A program made the position numbers and the translations under genes. A stretch of DNA of 64,000 nt from Chloracidobacterium sp. (GTDB lineage: Bacteria; Acidobacteriota; Blastocatellia; Pyrinomonadales; Pyrinomonadaceae): assembly GCA_016720705.1 (NCBI GenBank), contig JADKKB010000008.1, forward strand, positions 1 to 64,000, read 5' to 3'. How positions within the stretch are numbered: the stretch's first letter is position 1; each line of letters begins with the position of its first letter. Shown here piece after piece: positions 19,701 to 27,452 of this stretch. The notes beneath the pieces are model-generated. The model was not told the DNA's origin and ran no database searches. It was given only the letters and a program-made list of their open reading frames with translations.

Positions 19701-21082
19701 GATTTCCTTTTTGACATGCGTTGCGATGGAATAAGAAAGAAGCGGCGGTACTGCGTTGCCGATGGTGCTTCGGATATCGCCAAGAGTACCAATAAATTTG
19801 TATGTATCGGGAAACGACTGAATTCTTGCCGCTTCCCGAATTGTTAATGAACGGGTCGCAAATGGATGCACATTTCTACACCCAGAAATCATTCCAAAAG
19901 TAGTCTGAACCGTCGATGCTGGTTCATCCCAAATCTGTCTTTTGTATGTTGTATTGTAGCCTGACGGCGGACGAAGCGTCTCATCTTCGTTGTCGTGTGC
20001 GCTTTTACCTTGCGGGACATTCCACAACCATTCTATGACGTGATCGGGATGATTAACCGCTACATGAAAAGGATCCGACTGTGAAATTCCACCAGACTCA
20101 ATGAAGTCGAGGTCGGAACAGGCATCGCCAAAGCTTCGATATGGCAATGACTCAGAAAAAAAGGCTTGTCGATACGCCGTGTGTAGGCCTCATGGAATAC
20201 TCGGTTGAATATTTAGGTCATTTCTCGTTGCCACAAAATCACTCTTTCGCGGTGTTGTGGAACTCCATAGTCTTTTGCGTTAATTTCAAAGTGTTTGACC
20301 TGATAGCCAGATTCCTGGAAATCTTCGTAAATGTGATCTAAAACGAGTTTACCATCCGGCCCTTTCATCGAGGTTAAGAGACGAACATTCTCCATTATCG
20401 CGACTTTAGGATTTAGTTCGCGAACCACACGCAGGTAATGGCGAAAGAGACTGTTTCGTTGGTCGGTAGCATTCCTTTTACCAGAAAGGCTAAAACCTTG
20501 ACACGGCGGTCCACCAATGATTACATCAACATCGCCAAGTCCCGCTTTCCAAACTTGAATGTCCTCCATTTCTAATTTCCGAATATCATCCCCAAGTTCA
20601 TAGACCGTCGGAAAGTTCTCACGATATATCGCCCTATAAGCTTCTTCGAGTTCCAGAAAACCCATAACCTCAAACCCCGCCCAAGAAAAACCTAAACTAA
20701 AGCCGCCACAGCCGGAAAAGAGCGAAATGACTTTTCCGCTTTTAGGCAGCGTACTTCGGTTTCTTTCAAGGCTGTTAATCAGGGAAACGTAGTTGCGATT
20801 TTCGGGAGTTATTGTAGCAAGTTCGGTTCGATCAGCATCTCTAACAAACCCGTTGAATGAATGAGTTTGGTATCTTTTTTTCCTACTAACCTTAATTTTA
20901 GCCGAGGAAATTTCCTCTAAAAGATTTACAAGCGTGCTAAGTGAGTGTTGATTAATAGTCGATTTCTCAAGTTCAAAAGAAGATAGTATGTGCTGAGGAA
21001 TATTACTTAATTCCGACAATCGGGCTTGTGAAAGTCCTATTTCTTCTCGCTTCTGTCTGAGAGCTACGCCAGTAAGGTTCAT
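19671..21082 (-). CDS. DNA cytosine-C5 methyltransferase with N-terminal XRE domain (frameshifted)
   Basis: About 470 residues once small shifts between about 20150 and 20230 are bridged. Residues 1-60 form an XRE helix-turn-helix (LRQKREEIGLSQARLSELSN). The catalytic part has motif I SLFSGCGGFSLGF, motif IV GGPPCQGFS with the nucleophilic cysteine, motif VI IMENV and motif VIII YGVPQHRERVI. The second piece holds the target-recognition region and motifs IX-X (ARIQSFPDTYKF, IGNAVPPLL). It would protect host DNA from the endonuclease next door. An N-terminal HTH on a C5 methylase is known in some RM systems, where it represses the methylase promoter; here a separate controller protein exists as well. 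Confidence 0.85.
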
Positions 21083-21289
21083 AAGGATAATGCAAAAACT
21101 GAAATGATGTCGTTTCGATTATGTATTATTATCACGATTTTCTGCAAGATATGGAGTCCGTATTGCTTGACAGTGAAATCGAAAAAGTTGAAAATTCTCT
21201 TGTTCTCAAGTAATCAACTAAACCTAACTTCGGATGGCGCTTATTAGCTTTTTTTGTTGTCCGAAAAGACGCATAAGGAGTATAAAACT

Positions 21290-22012
21290 ATGGCTGAAAC
21301 TGGACACGCAAAGAACGTAGAAAACTGGCAGAAGATGATCGCGGCTTGTACGGGATTTGGGGGCGATTATAAGCCTTCGAACGTGAATCTCACGGTTGCC
21401 TCGATGACCACGTTGCTGACCGATGTTGAGACTGAGATGGACGGTGTTCAGACCAGTATCGTGCCGTGGAAAAACAAGGTTGCGGATCGCGAGAACATTT
21501 ACACCGGAGTTCGTCCGCGCACGACGCAGATGCTTGCGGCGTTCAAGGCCAGCGGTGCCGCCGCGAACAAGGTGGACAACATGAAAACCTATCAGCGTCA
21601 GGTCCACGGCGCCCGAGCCAAAGCAAAACCGGTTGACGACCCGAACACGCCCGGCGACGAATCAAAAGGAAACTCGGTGTCGCATCAGTCTTATGTTCAG
21701 ATCGCCGAATCGTTCGGCCAAATGGTCGCTTTAGCGGCTGGTGAACCGCTCTACACGCCTAACGAAGCTCATTTGACGGTCGCCACGAACACAACGCTCC
21801 ATACCGATATGGAAACCGCCAACGACGATGTCATCGGCGCCGTGCCGGCATGGAAAAACTCGATGGCCTCGCGCGATGCCCGACTCTACGACGACGCCGA
21901 CAGCATCTACGAGCGCCAAAAGCTGGTCAAGGAATACGTTAAATCGCTCTACGGAGCAAGTTCACCGCAATACGCTCAGGTTAAAGGGCTTGAGTTTAAG
22001 AAAGTAAAATAA
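21290..22012 (+). CDS. Hypothetical protein with an internal duplication
   Basis: ATG 21290 follows an AAGGAG ribosome site. The 240-residue soluble protein contains two related halves: YKPSNVNLTVASMTTLLTDV with IVPWKNKVADRENIY, and YTPNEAHLTVATNTTLHTDM with AVPAWKNSMASRDARLY. The spacing between matching positions is about 120 residues. There is no signal peptide, membrane segment or known catalytic motif. Each half is probably a helical hairpin. Base composition looks richer in G+C than the flanking element genes. It is transcribed alone, with a clear terminator right after it. I do not recognise the family. Confidence 0.7.
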   Translation: MAETGHAKNVENWQKMIAACTGFGGDYKPSNVNLTVASMTTLLTDVETEMDGVQTSIVPWKNKVADRENIYTGVRPRTTQMLAAFKASGAAANKVDNMKTYQRQVHGARAKAKPVDDPNTPGDESKGNSVSHQSYVQIAESFGQMVALAAGEPLYTPNEAHLTVATNTTLHTDMETANDDVIGAVPAWKNSMASRDARLYDDADSIYERQKLVKEYVKSLYGASSPQYAQVKGLEFKKVK

Positions 22013-22042
22013 CTTTTGTTTAAAATGTCCGCTTTCAGCCTC

Positions 22043-22068
22043 GCGATCCGAACTTCGGGTCGCTTTTT
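22043..22068 (+). terminator. Strong intrinsic terminator
   Basis: A ten-pair stem GCGATCCGAA / TTCGGGTCGC (with G-T pairs, one-base loop as written) at 22043-22063 is followed by TTTTT. It is 31 bases after the duplicated-domain gene. Confidence 0.75.
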
Positions 22069-22071
22069 GTT

Positions 22072-22295
22072 GCCTGCGAGTCGCGAAATACGAACTTCGG
22101 AACGCAAGATTCGACCTGCGAAATGTGAGAAAGAACCTGCGAATTCCAATATTTGAGATGCGGTTCACGAACTCCGAACTGCGACGTGCGAACCTCGAAC
22201 TGCGACATTCGAGATTCGACCTGCGACTTGCGAGACGCGACCTGCGACTGTCGAGAAACGACCTGCGGCGTGTGTAGAGCGGACTGCGAAATCGC
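22072..22295. repeat. Degenerate heptanucleotide satellite (32 units)
   Basis: The stretch divides cleanly into about 32 seven-base words, most fitting ANNTGCG. ACCTGCG recurs five times and AACTGCG twice, with variants AACCTCG, ACATTCG, ACTTGCG, AGACGCG, AGAAACG. Locally a 21-base higher-order period is also visible. Seven bases is not a multiple of three, but 21 is, so one frame on each strand stays open (plus strand: RxxxCDx heptads). It resembles the STRR heptanucleotide repeats known from filamentous cyanobacteria. It directly abuts the ThiF-like coding region. Confidence 0.8.
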
Positions 22296-22296
22296 T

Positions 22297-22998
22297 CGGA
22301 CCTACAAATCCGCAGAATTGCTGATCGTCGATCCAGATATAGTCGAAGCCAATAACATTCCGCGAAGCAATTTCTGTTTTGCAGAGGTCGGGCGATACAA
22401 AGCCCAGACCCTTGCAGAGCGGGTTACAACGGCATGGGGAATTGAAACAAGCTTCTCGTGCGAGAGTTTCGATCCGGAGAAACATTTCAAAAACTCGAAC
22501 AGTGATTATCGGATTCTCACGATCATTGTCGGCTGCGTCGATAATTACCGAGCTCGCCGAGAGATGCATCGAGCACTTGATGAGTTTCGAAGTTACGGTG
22601 AATCGTCGAGGGTATGGTGGATAGACGGCGGAAACGGCAAGACATCGGGCCAGGTGCTGCTGGGCTCGACGACAAAGGCACTCAAACCCGAGCAGTACTT
22701 TACGGGAACGAGTATCTGTCGGGCACTCCCGGCACCATCGCTTCAACATTCCGATCTTCTTAAGCCAGAAAAAGTTGAAGCCAAGAGCGATGCGTCGTGT
22801 CCCGAGCGCGTTCGACTAGGTGAGCAGGGGCTTAACGTGAATCAGCGAGTGGCGGTCGAAATGGCGGAGATGCTTTCGTCAATGCTTTTGACACGTACCC
22901 TCAAGCGATTTGCGGTCTATTTTGATCTGGAGAGCGGTAGTACTAGATCCGCCTACTGTACTCCATCAGCCGTGCCTGACGTTCACTGCAACTTGTAG
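22297..22998 (+). CDS. PRTRC-type ThiF/E1-like protein lacking its N-terminus
   Basis: From about 22297 the frame encodes an E1/ThiF-type adenylating fold: LLIVDPDIVEANNIPRSNF is the second beta-strand and adenylate-binding Asp of the family, followed by VGRYKAQTLAERV, TIIVGCVDNYRARR and WWIDGGNGKTSGQVLLGS. These fit the ThiF protein of PRTRC (ParB-related, ThiF-related) plasmid cassettes. The expected first 30-40 residues with the GxGGxG nucleotide loop are missing: the frame instead runs back into the heptanucleotide repeat, where an ATG occurs at 22153. No convincing ribosome site is seen. It may be a pseudogene or start within the repeat. Confidence 0.6.
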   Translation, partial: RTYKSAELLIVDPDIVEANNIPRSNFCFAEVGRYKAQTLAERVTTAWGIETSFSCESFDPEKHFKNSNSDYRILTIIVGCVDNYRARREMHRALDEFRSYGESSRVWWIDGGNGKTSGQVLLGSTTKALKPEQYFTGTSICRALPAPSLQHSDLLKPEKVEAKSDASCPERVRLGEQGLNVNQRVAVEMAEMLSSMLLTRTLKRFAVYFDLESGSTRSAYCTPSAVPDVHCNL

Positions 22999-23011
22999 AT
23001 CAAAAACGGTT

Positions 23012-23332
23012 ATGTCGGAACTCTTACCAAAAGAAATTGAAAGTGTCCTGCCACGGATCAGTGACCAAGAGGGGAACAAGAATCCGACCGTATATGCCGT
23101 GTTCCAATTTCCATTGAGCGGATGGATTTGGTTTGTGACAGAAGGCGATGCATATATAGACGATTTTTGCTTCTTTGGCTATGTTGCCGGGCTTGAGCGC
23201 GAATGGGGGTATTTCTGTCTCAGTGAATTGGAATCCGTTGATATTGACGGGCTCAAAGTCCTTCGAGATGAAAATCACGTCCCGAGGCCATTATCCGAGT
23301 GTCTTCAGCAATATGGAATCGTTGAAAATTAA
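23012..23332 (+). CDS. DUF2958-like protein
   Basis: A 106-residue protein with the DUF2958 pattern: VYAVFQFPLSGWIWFVTEGD, FFGYVAGLEREWGYFCLSEL and a C-terminal PRPLSECL. DUF2958 proteins are small soluble proteins common on plasmids and integrative elements; their function is unknown. It starts 13 bases after the ThiF-like gene and probably shares its transcript. Confidence 0.7.
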   Translation: MSELLPKEIESVLPRISDQEGNKNPTVYAVFQFPLSGWIWFVTEGDAYIDDFCFFGYVAGLEREWGYFCLSELESVDIDGLKVLRDENHVPRPLSECLQQYGIVEN

Positions 23333-23335
23333 GCG

Positions 23336-24727
23336 GTGGACAGGATGCGAATGGAAACTCAAACATCTGCCGGAGTCGCCGGCACGCAGCTATTGCCATC
23401 TTTAGCATCTTCGGTGCTCCGAAACGTGTTCGGTGGTCCTCGGACCGAGGAGACATCGAACGAAGAAATTTCCCGAGATTCTTTAGTGGAACAGCCATCT
23501 GAAATTGCCAGGGAAGTACTGGCTCGGCTTGAAACCAGAAAGGACCGGGCTGCGACGGAGTTGGGTATCAGTGCTGAAGAGGTTGAATCTCTTCCATTCG
23601 ATCTATCGACGCTGGAAAGTGAAGGCATCTTCATGAATATCGATTGTCGAGGGTTCGGTAGTCTTGTTCGGCAACTGGAATGGAAAACTCTCGGAGTTCA
23701 GCTACCTGAGAATGCGGCCGTCAGAGTGAGTCCGCCGCGAGCGGGGTTGCTGCCTGATGTCTATCGGAATCGCCTGATGCGAGGTGCGGCCCAGGCTCAT
23801 AACGCTCTCAATAAATTTGGCTTCAGATTCACCCTCTGCGAGACCGTCTGGGGAACGAGCGAGTACAAGTGGATTCCCTGGACCGCGTTTGAATCTTTCG
23901 AAAAGACATACCTTCAAGCCTGCGAAATTCTCGCCGCAGCAAAGAGTGAGGTTCTTTCCAAATACGACGAGATCCTCGATATCCTTCAGGACAGTTTCTA
24001 TCAGCTTGCGAGAGATTCTGCCGACAGGTTCGAGGCGACAAGCGATGAACCTTTTGATCGAGAGGAGTTCGTCAATGCGGTTGCGGCACAGGCAATCGGA
24101 ATGGTTCCGACACGCGAGATGATACGCGATGGTCTCGTGATAACCATGAAGCCGAAGGTGATCATTCTAGGATCGGAGATGATCGCCGAGCGAAACCTCG
24201 CAAAATCTCTTGCGCTCGAAACCACTCGTATAAATTCTGAGCAGATAAAGATCGATCTTGAGATCGATGCAAAACGCCGTATCGAAGAAATAAAGGTCGA
24301 TGAGGTGACTGCTGAAACCCGAAGAGAACGCGAGGTAAAGGAACGGATCCGCGAGATGAAGATCGAGGCCGCACAGCGTGAAGCGGAGGAGGCTGTGTCT
24401 CCGATCAAGGAAGGCTTTGCACAGATAACTGCGAACATTTTTGAATCAGCTTCGGAAATGGCGGAACGCATGAAGGATGCGAAGTTTGTATCGGGTTCAT
24501 TAGCTAAACGCGCACGACAGATGTGCGAATGGTATCAGTTGATGAACTTCACAGGTGATACCTCTCTCGAAAGCGTGCTTCTACAATTGCAGACTGCCGC
24601 CGGCCGGGAAGCGAAGCAGCGCTCGCCTGAGGAGATGCGTACGGCCTTGAGCGATCTTCTGAGGATGACATCCGTCCATTCGAAGAAACTGCTCGATGAA
24701 GACCGCCTCACCGCTCTGGAACTATAA
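23336..24727 (+). CDS. Uncharacterised coiled-coil protein, DUF3150-like
   Basis: The frame opens at GTG 23336 with ATG alternatives at 23345 and 23351. The 463-residue product is soluble. Residues about 150-215 (IPWTAFESFEKTYLQACEIL and after) and 280-365 are helical; the second region is a long charged coiled coil (repeated E, K, R, for example AKRRIEEIKVDEVTAETRR). The middle and order resemble DUF3150-type plasmid proteins, but I am not sure. Neighbours are DUF2958 and an ssDNA-annealing-like protein, so a role in element maintenance is plausible. Confidence 0.55.
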   Translation: MDRMRMETQTSAGVAGTQLLPSLASSVLRNVFGGPRTEETSNEEISRDSLVEQPSEIAREVLARLETRKDRAATELGISAEEVESLPFDLSTLESEGIFMNIDCRGFGSLVRQLEWKTLGVQLPENAAVRVSPPRAGLLPDVYRNRLMRGAAQAHNALNKFGFRFTLCETVWGTSEYKWIPWTAFESFEKTYLQACEILAAAKSEVLSKYDEILDILQDSFYQLARDSADRFEATSDEPFDREEFVNAVAAQAIGMVPTREMIRDGLVITMKPKVIILGSEMIAERNLAKSLALETTRINSEQIKIDLEIDAKRRIEEIKVDEVTAETRREREVKERIREMKIEAAQREAEEAVSPIKEGFAQITANIFESASEMAERMKDAKFVSGSLAKRARQMCEWYQLMNFTGDTSLESVLLQLQTAAGREAKQRSPEEMRTALSDLLRMTSVHSKKLLDEDRLTALEL

Positions 24728-24744
24728 AAACACGAGGCAAAACA

Positions 24745-25191
24745 ATGGCGACTTTTGACCTGAGCAAGTACATACCTGTCCACGCACGAATAACCGAGTT
24801 CTATGAGAGATACCCAGACGGCCGGATTGTCACGGAGATCATACGACTCAATGAAGACAGCGGCTTCGTATGTATCAAAGCATCTGCCTATCGGATTCGG
24901 GATGACGCCGAACCAAGCTCGACCGGCCACGCTTTCGAGATTCGAGGTCAAGGTTATGTAAACACCACATCCTTCATCGAGAACGGCGAGACAAGCGCGG
25001 TGGGCAGGGCGTTGGCGAATCTCGGCTTCAAGATCGATAACGGCATCGCATCACGGGAAGAGATGCAGAAGGTAGAGCGAATGACGAATACCGAAAAGCC
25101 GCACGGCGACCCTAGCCATAATGGCTACACGAGAAATAATGGTAGCGGCGGCGGCAACAACCGCCGTCTTGTCACCCAATCCGTTTCTTAG
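24745..25191 (+). CDS. Small protein with ETSAVGRAL motif, putative ssDNA-annealing/binding type
   Basis: A 148-residue protein. The N-terminal 115 residues form a compact domain ending NTTSFIENGETSAVGRALAN; the ETSA-x-GRAL signature occurs in phage and plasmid proteins of the Rad52/ERF-like annealing group and their relatives. The last 30 residues are Gly/Asn/Ser-rich and disordered, as in many single-stranded DNA-binding proteins. It has a GAGG ribosome site and lies 17 bases after the coiled-coil gene. Function is inferred from the motif only. Confidence 0.5.
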   Translation: MATFDLSKYIPVHARITEFYERYPDGRIVTEIIRLNEDSGFVCIKASAYRIRDDAEPSSTGHAFEIRGQGYVNTTSFIENGETSAVGRALANLGFKIDNGIASREEMQKVERMTNTEKPHGDPSHNGYTRNNGSGGGNNRRLVTQSVS

Positions 25192-25212
25192 ACGCTTCAA
25201 AGTAAACAAATA

Positions 25213-26832
25213 ATGTCCGAAATAGAAGCGGGTGCCGACAGCATCCGGAAGTTCCTGCACGAGCTCGATATTAGGATTAGAGCCCGATATCCGCTCATCG
25301 CAATCAATACCTTCGAAGAAGATCGCGTAAGAGAGGCGCTGATCGATCTCGTCTTTCAGGAGCGGCATAAGGAAAAGTCTCTCTATTTCTGGAGCCGCCC
25401 AAGCGGTCTTCAGAAGGTGGTCGATCCGAAAGAGGGACTGCTTAGCTCGCCTCAAACGATCGGCGATACGGAAGATCCCGAAAGTCTTCTTGGCTTTATT
25501 AGCGAGCAGAAGACGGGTATTTTCCTCCTGTGTGACTACGCTCCTTATATCTCACCGTATGGGCAGGAGGACCCTTTACTGGTTCGACGACTTCGCGAGA
25601 TCGCCTGGAAGCTGAAATCGACGAAGGCCACAGTTCTATTCGTGGGCCCGAACTTTCCCGAACTCAAAACATTGGAGAAGGAAGTAACGCAAATAGAACT
25701 CGACCTTCCGAGGGAGTCGGAGATCGAAGACTCGATCGAACTTCAGTTTGAAAACCTACGATCCAACGGGCTCGATATTAGCCTTACCAAAGAAACCCAG
25801 GACGCACTGCAGCAATCTCTACTTGGTCTAACAGCAGTCGAGATCAGCAATGTGGTTGCAAAGGCAGTAATTAGCTGTAACGGCCTGAATCAGGACTCGA
25901 TCAATGTCATTCTTGAGGAAAAGAAGAACGTAATTCGAGGCAGCGGTTCATTGACCTATGTTCATCCTGAACCGGCAAGCAACTTAGGCGGCTACCAATC
26001 GCTTCGAGCAATCCTCGAACGTGCAGCATACACGTTCAGTCCGAGAGCGAAGGCCCGACACGTCGAACCATGCAAAGGCATACTGCTTGTCGGTCTTCCT
26101 GGTTGCGGAAAGGATCTCTGTAAACGTGTTGCTTCGAGCATTACGAATCGGGCACTGCTCGACTTGGACTTCGGCTCGATCATGGGTGAGGGAGGCGGCG
26201 TCATCGGTTCGTCAGCAATGTCGATAAAGCGGGCGTTATCTATCGCGGGCACGATTAAAGGCATTCTTGGTATCAGTGAGTTTGAGAAGGCCGTCTCTGG
26301 CATGAAGTCGTCAAACAAGACCGACGGCGGCGAAACGGCGCGAACCATCTCCTATCTTCTCAACTGGATGCAGGACAACAAGGATGTTCTTGTATTCGCT
26401 ACCGCGAATGATGTTCGAGAGCTCGAATCCGAACAGTTCAGGATCGGTAGGTTCTCATATATACACTTCGTTGATCTTCCCGAAATAGAAGACCGAAAAG
26501 AGATATTCCGCGTTCACCTAAAGAAAAGAGCACTGGATGCCGAGCAGTTTGATCTTGAAAGACTCGTAGAAAAGAGCAAGGACTTCTCTGGTGCGGAGAT
26601 CGAAGGTGCAGTACAAGACGGAGTTCTTGAAGCCTTCATTGACGGCGACCGACAGGCCGAGACTCGCGACATTATTAAAGCCGCCGAGAACATCACGCCT
26701 ACTGCCCAGATGATGAGCGAGAAGATCGAAGAGATCCGCAAATGGGCTCGGAACAATATCAAAGGCGTAGGCTCACGAATCGAAAATACCGGCCTTGCCG
26801 GAAACCGCACCGATCGGATCTATGAACTCTAA
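25213..26832 (+). CDS. Ycf46-type AAA+ ATPase with altered Walker motifs
   Basis: The 539-residue protein has an N-terminal regulatory domain (1-240) and a C-terminal AAA+ domain of the FtsH/Ycf46 type, without a protease. Conserved features are GILLVGLPGCGK (289-300), FATAND (395-400, sensor 1) and RIGRFSYIHFVDLP (arginine-finger region). Two catalytic positions differ from the family: Walker A has Asp301 where Ser/Thr is expected (GCGKDL), and Walker B reads GISEFEKA with Ser355 where Asp is normal. If real, Mg-ATP binding or hydrolysis is impaired. Indels are frequent in this window, so errors are possible. It heads a cassette with DUF1257, DUF2997 and a radical-SAM gene. Confidence 0.8.
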   Translation: MSEIEAGADSIRKFLHELDIRIRARYPLIAINTFEEDRVREALIDLVFQERHKEKSLYFWSRPSGLQKVVDPKEGLLSSPQTIGDTEDPESLLGFISEQKTGIFLLCDYAPYISPYGQEDPLLVRRLREIAWKLKSTKATVLFVGPNFPELKTLEKEVTQIELDLPRESEIEDSIELQFENLRSNGLDISLTKETQDALQQSLLGLTAVEISNVVAKAVISCNGLNQDSINVILEEKKNVIRGSGSLTYVHPEPASNLGGYQSLRAILERAAYTFSPRAKARHVEPCKGILLVGLPGCGKDLCKRVASSITNRALLDLDFGSIMGEGGGVIGSSAMSIKRALSIAGTIKGILGISEFEKAVSGMKSSNKTDGGETARTISYLLNWMQDNKDVLVFATANDVRELESEQFRIGRFSYIHFVDLPEIEDRKEIFRVHLKKRALDAEQFDLERLVEKSKDFSGAEIEGAVQDGVLEAFIDGDRQAETRDIIKAAENITPTAQMMSEKIEEIRKWARNNIKGVGSRIENTGLAGNRTDRIYEL

Positions 26833-26847
26833 TTACGGAGAATCTAA

Positions 26848-27246
26848 ATGAGTAAATACATGACATTCGACTCTCAGTCATTTCCGAATCGAGAGTTACT
26901 TCTCGAAGCCTTGGCCGAATGTGGTTTCGCATCGCCGACTGTAGGAACTGACATCCCTCTCGAAGGATGGGATAAACGCGATCCACAAACGGCGGACGTC
27001 GTTATCAGGCGTCGTGAAGTACGGGGACAATCGCTTTTAGGAGATATCGGCTTCCGGAAATCGTCAAAAGGTTATGTCGCAGTAATTGATGATATGGATT
27101 TGTCGTTTCGCTTGGGAAAAGACTTTATCGTCCGACTTCAGAACAGCTATCACGAAGCAGCTGCAAGAAAAATGGCCAAGAAACTCGGCGGCACGCTTAT
27201 TAAAGAACGAATCGGAAAAACTCTGAAAATAAGAATCAAATACTGA
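26848..27246 (+). CDS. DUF1257 (Ycf35-like) protein
   Basis: A 132-residue protein beginning MSKYMTFDSQSF, then LLLEALAECGF and the pattern DIGFRKSSKGYVAVIDDMDL. This is the DUF1257/Ycf35 layout: short beta-rich protein ending with a helical, positively charged tail (IVRLQNSYHEAAARKMAKKL). The family is widespread in cyanobacteria and plastids and scattered elsewhere; no function is established. It follows the AAA+ gene by 15 bases with a GGAG ribosome site. Confidence 0.8.
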   Translation: MSKYMTFDSQSFPNRELLLEALAECGFASPTVGTDIPLEGWDKRDPQTADVVIRRREVRGQSLLGDIGFRKSSKGYVAVIDDMDLSFRLGKDFIVRLQNSYHEAAARKMAKKLGGTLIKERIGKTLKIRIKY

Positions 27247-27260
27247 GGAGGCGACCGACA

Positions 27261-27452
27261 ATGCCCGAAGTTGAATTCAAGATCGATACCGAACGCGGAA
27301 CATGCGAAACCGAGATAAAAGGGTATCAAGGGACTGCGTGCGAGAAGGCTGCTAGACATCTGAAGGAGATTTTAGGTGACCCCTCTATTGAGACTAAAAA
27401 GCAAGAGTATTTTGTCACGCCGAGTGTCAAACAGACCAATAAACTACGATGA
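27261..27452 (+). CDS. DUF2997 protein
   Basis: A 63-residue protein: VEFKIDTERGTCETEIKGY (two-strand hairpin), then TACEKAARHLKEILG (helix). This matches the small DUF2997 family (beta hairpin, then a CxxAxxxL-type helix with a conserved Cys). It has a GAGG ribosome site and its stop overlaps the next ATG (ATGA), so translation is coupled to the radical-SAM protein. Function unknown. Confidence 0.75.
   Translation: MPEVEFKIDTERGTCETEIKGYQGTACEKAARHLKEILGDPSIETKKQEYFVTPSVKQTNKLR

Noticed and set aside
22072..22295. Possible CRISPR array
   Set aside because: Units are 7 bases, degenerate and without spacers; no cas genes are visible.
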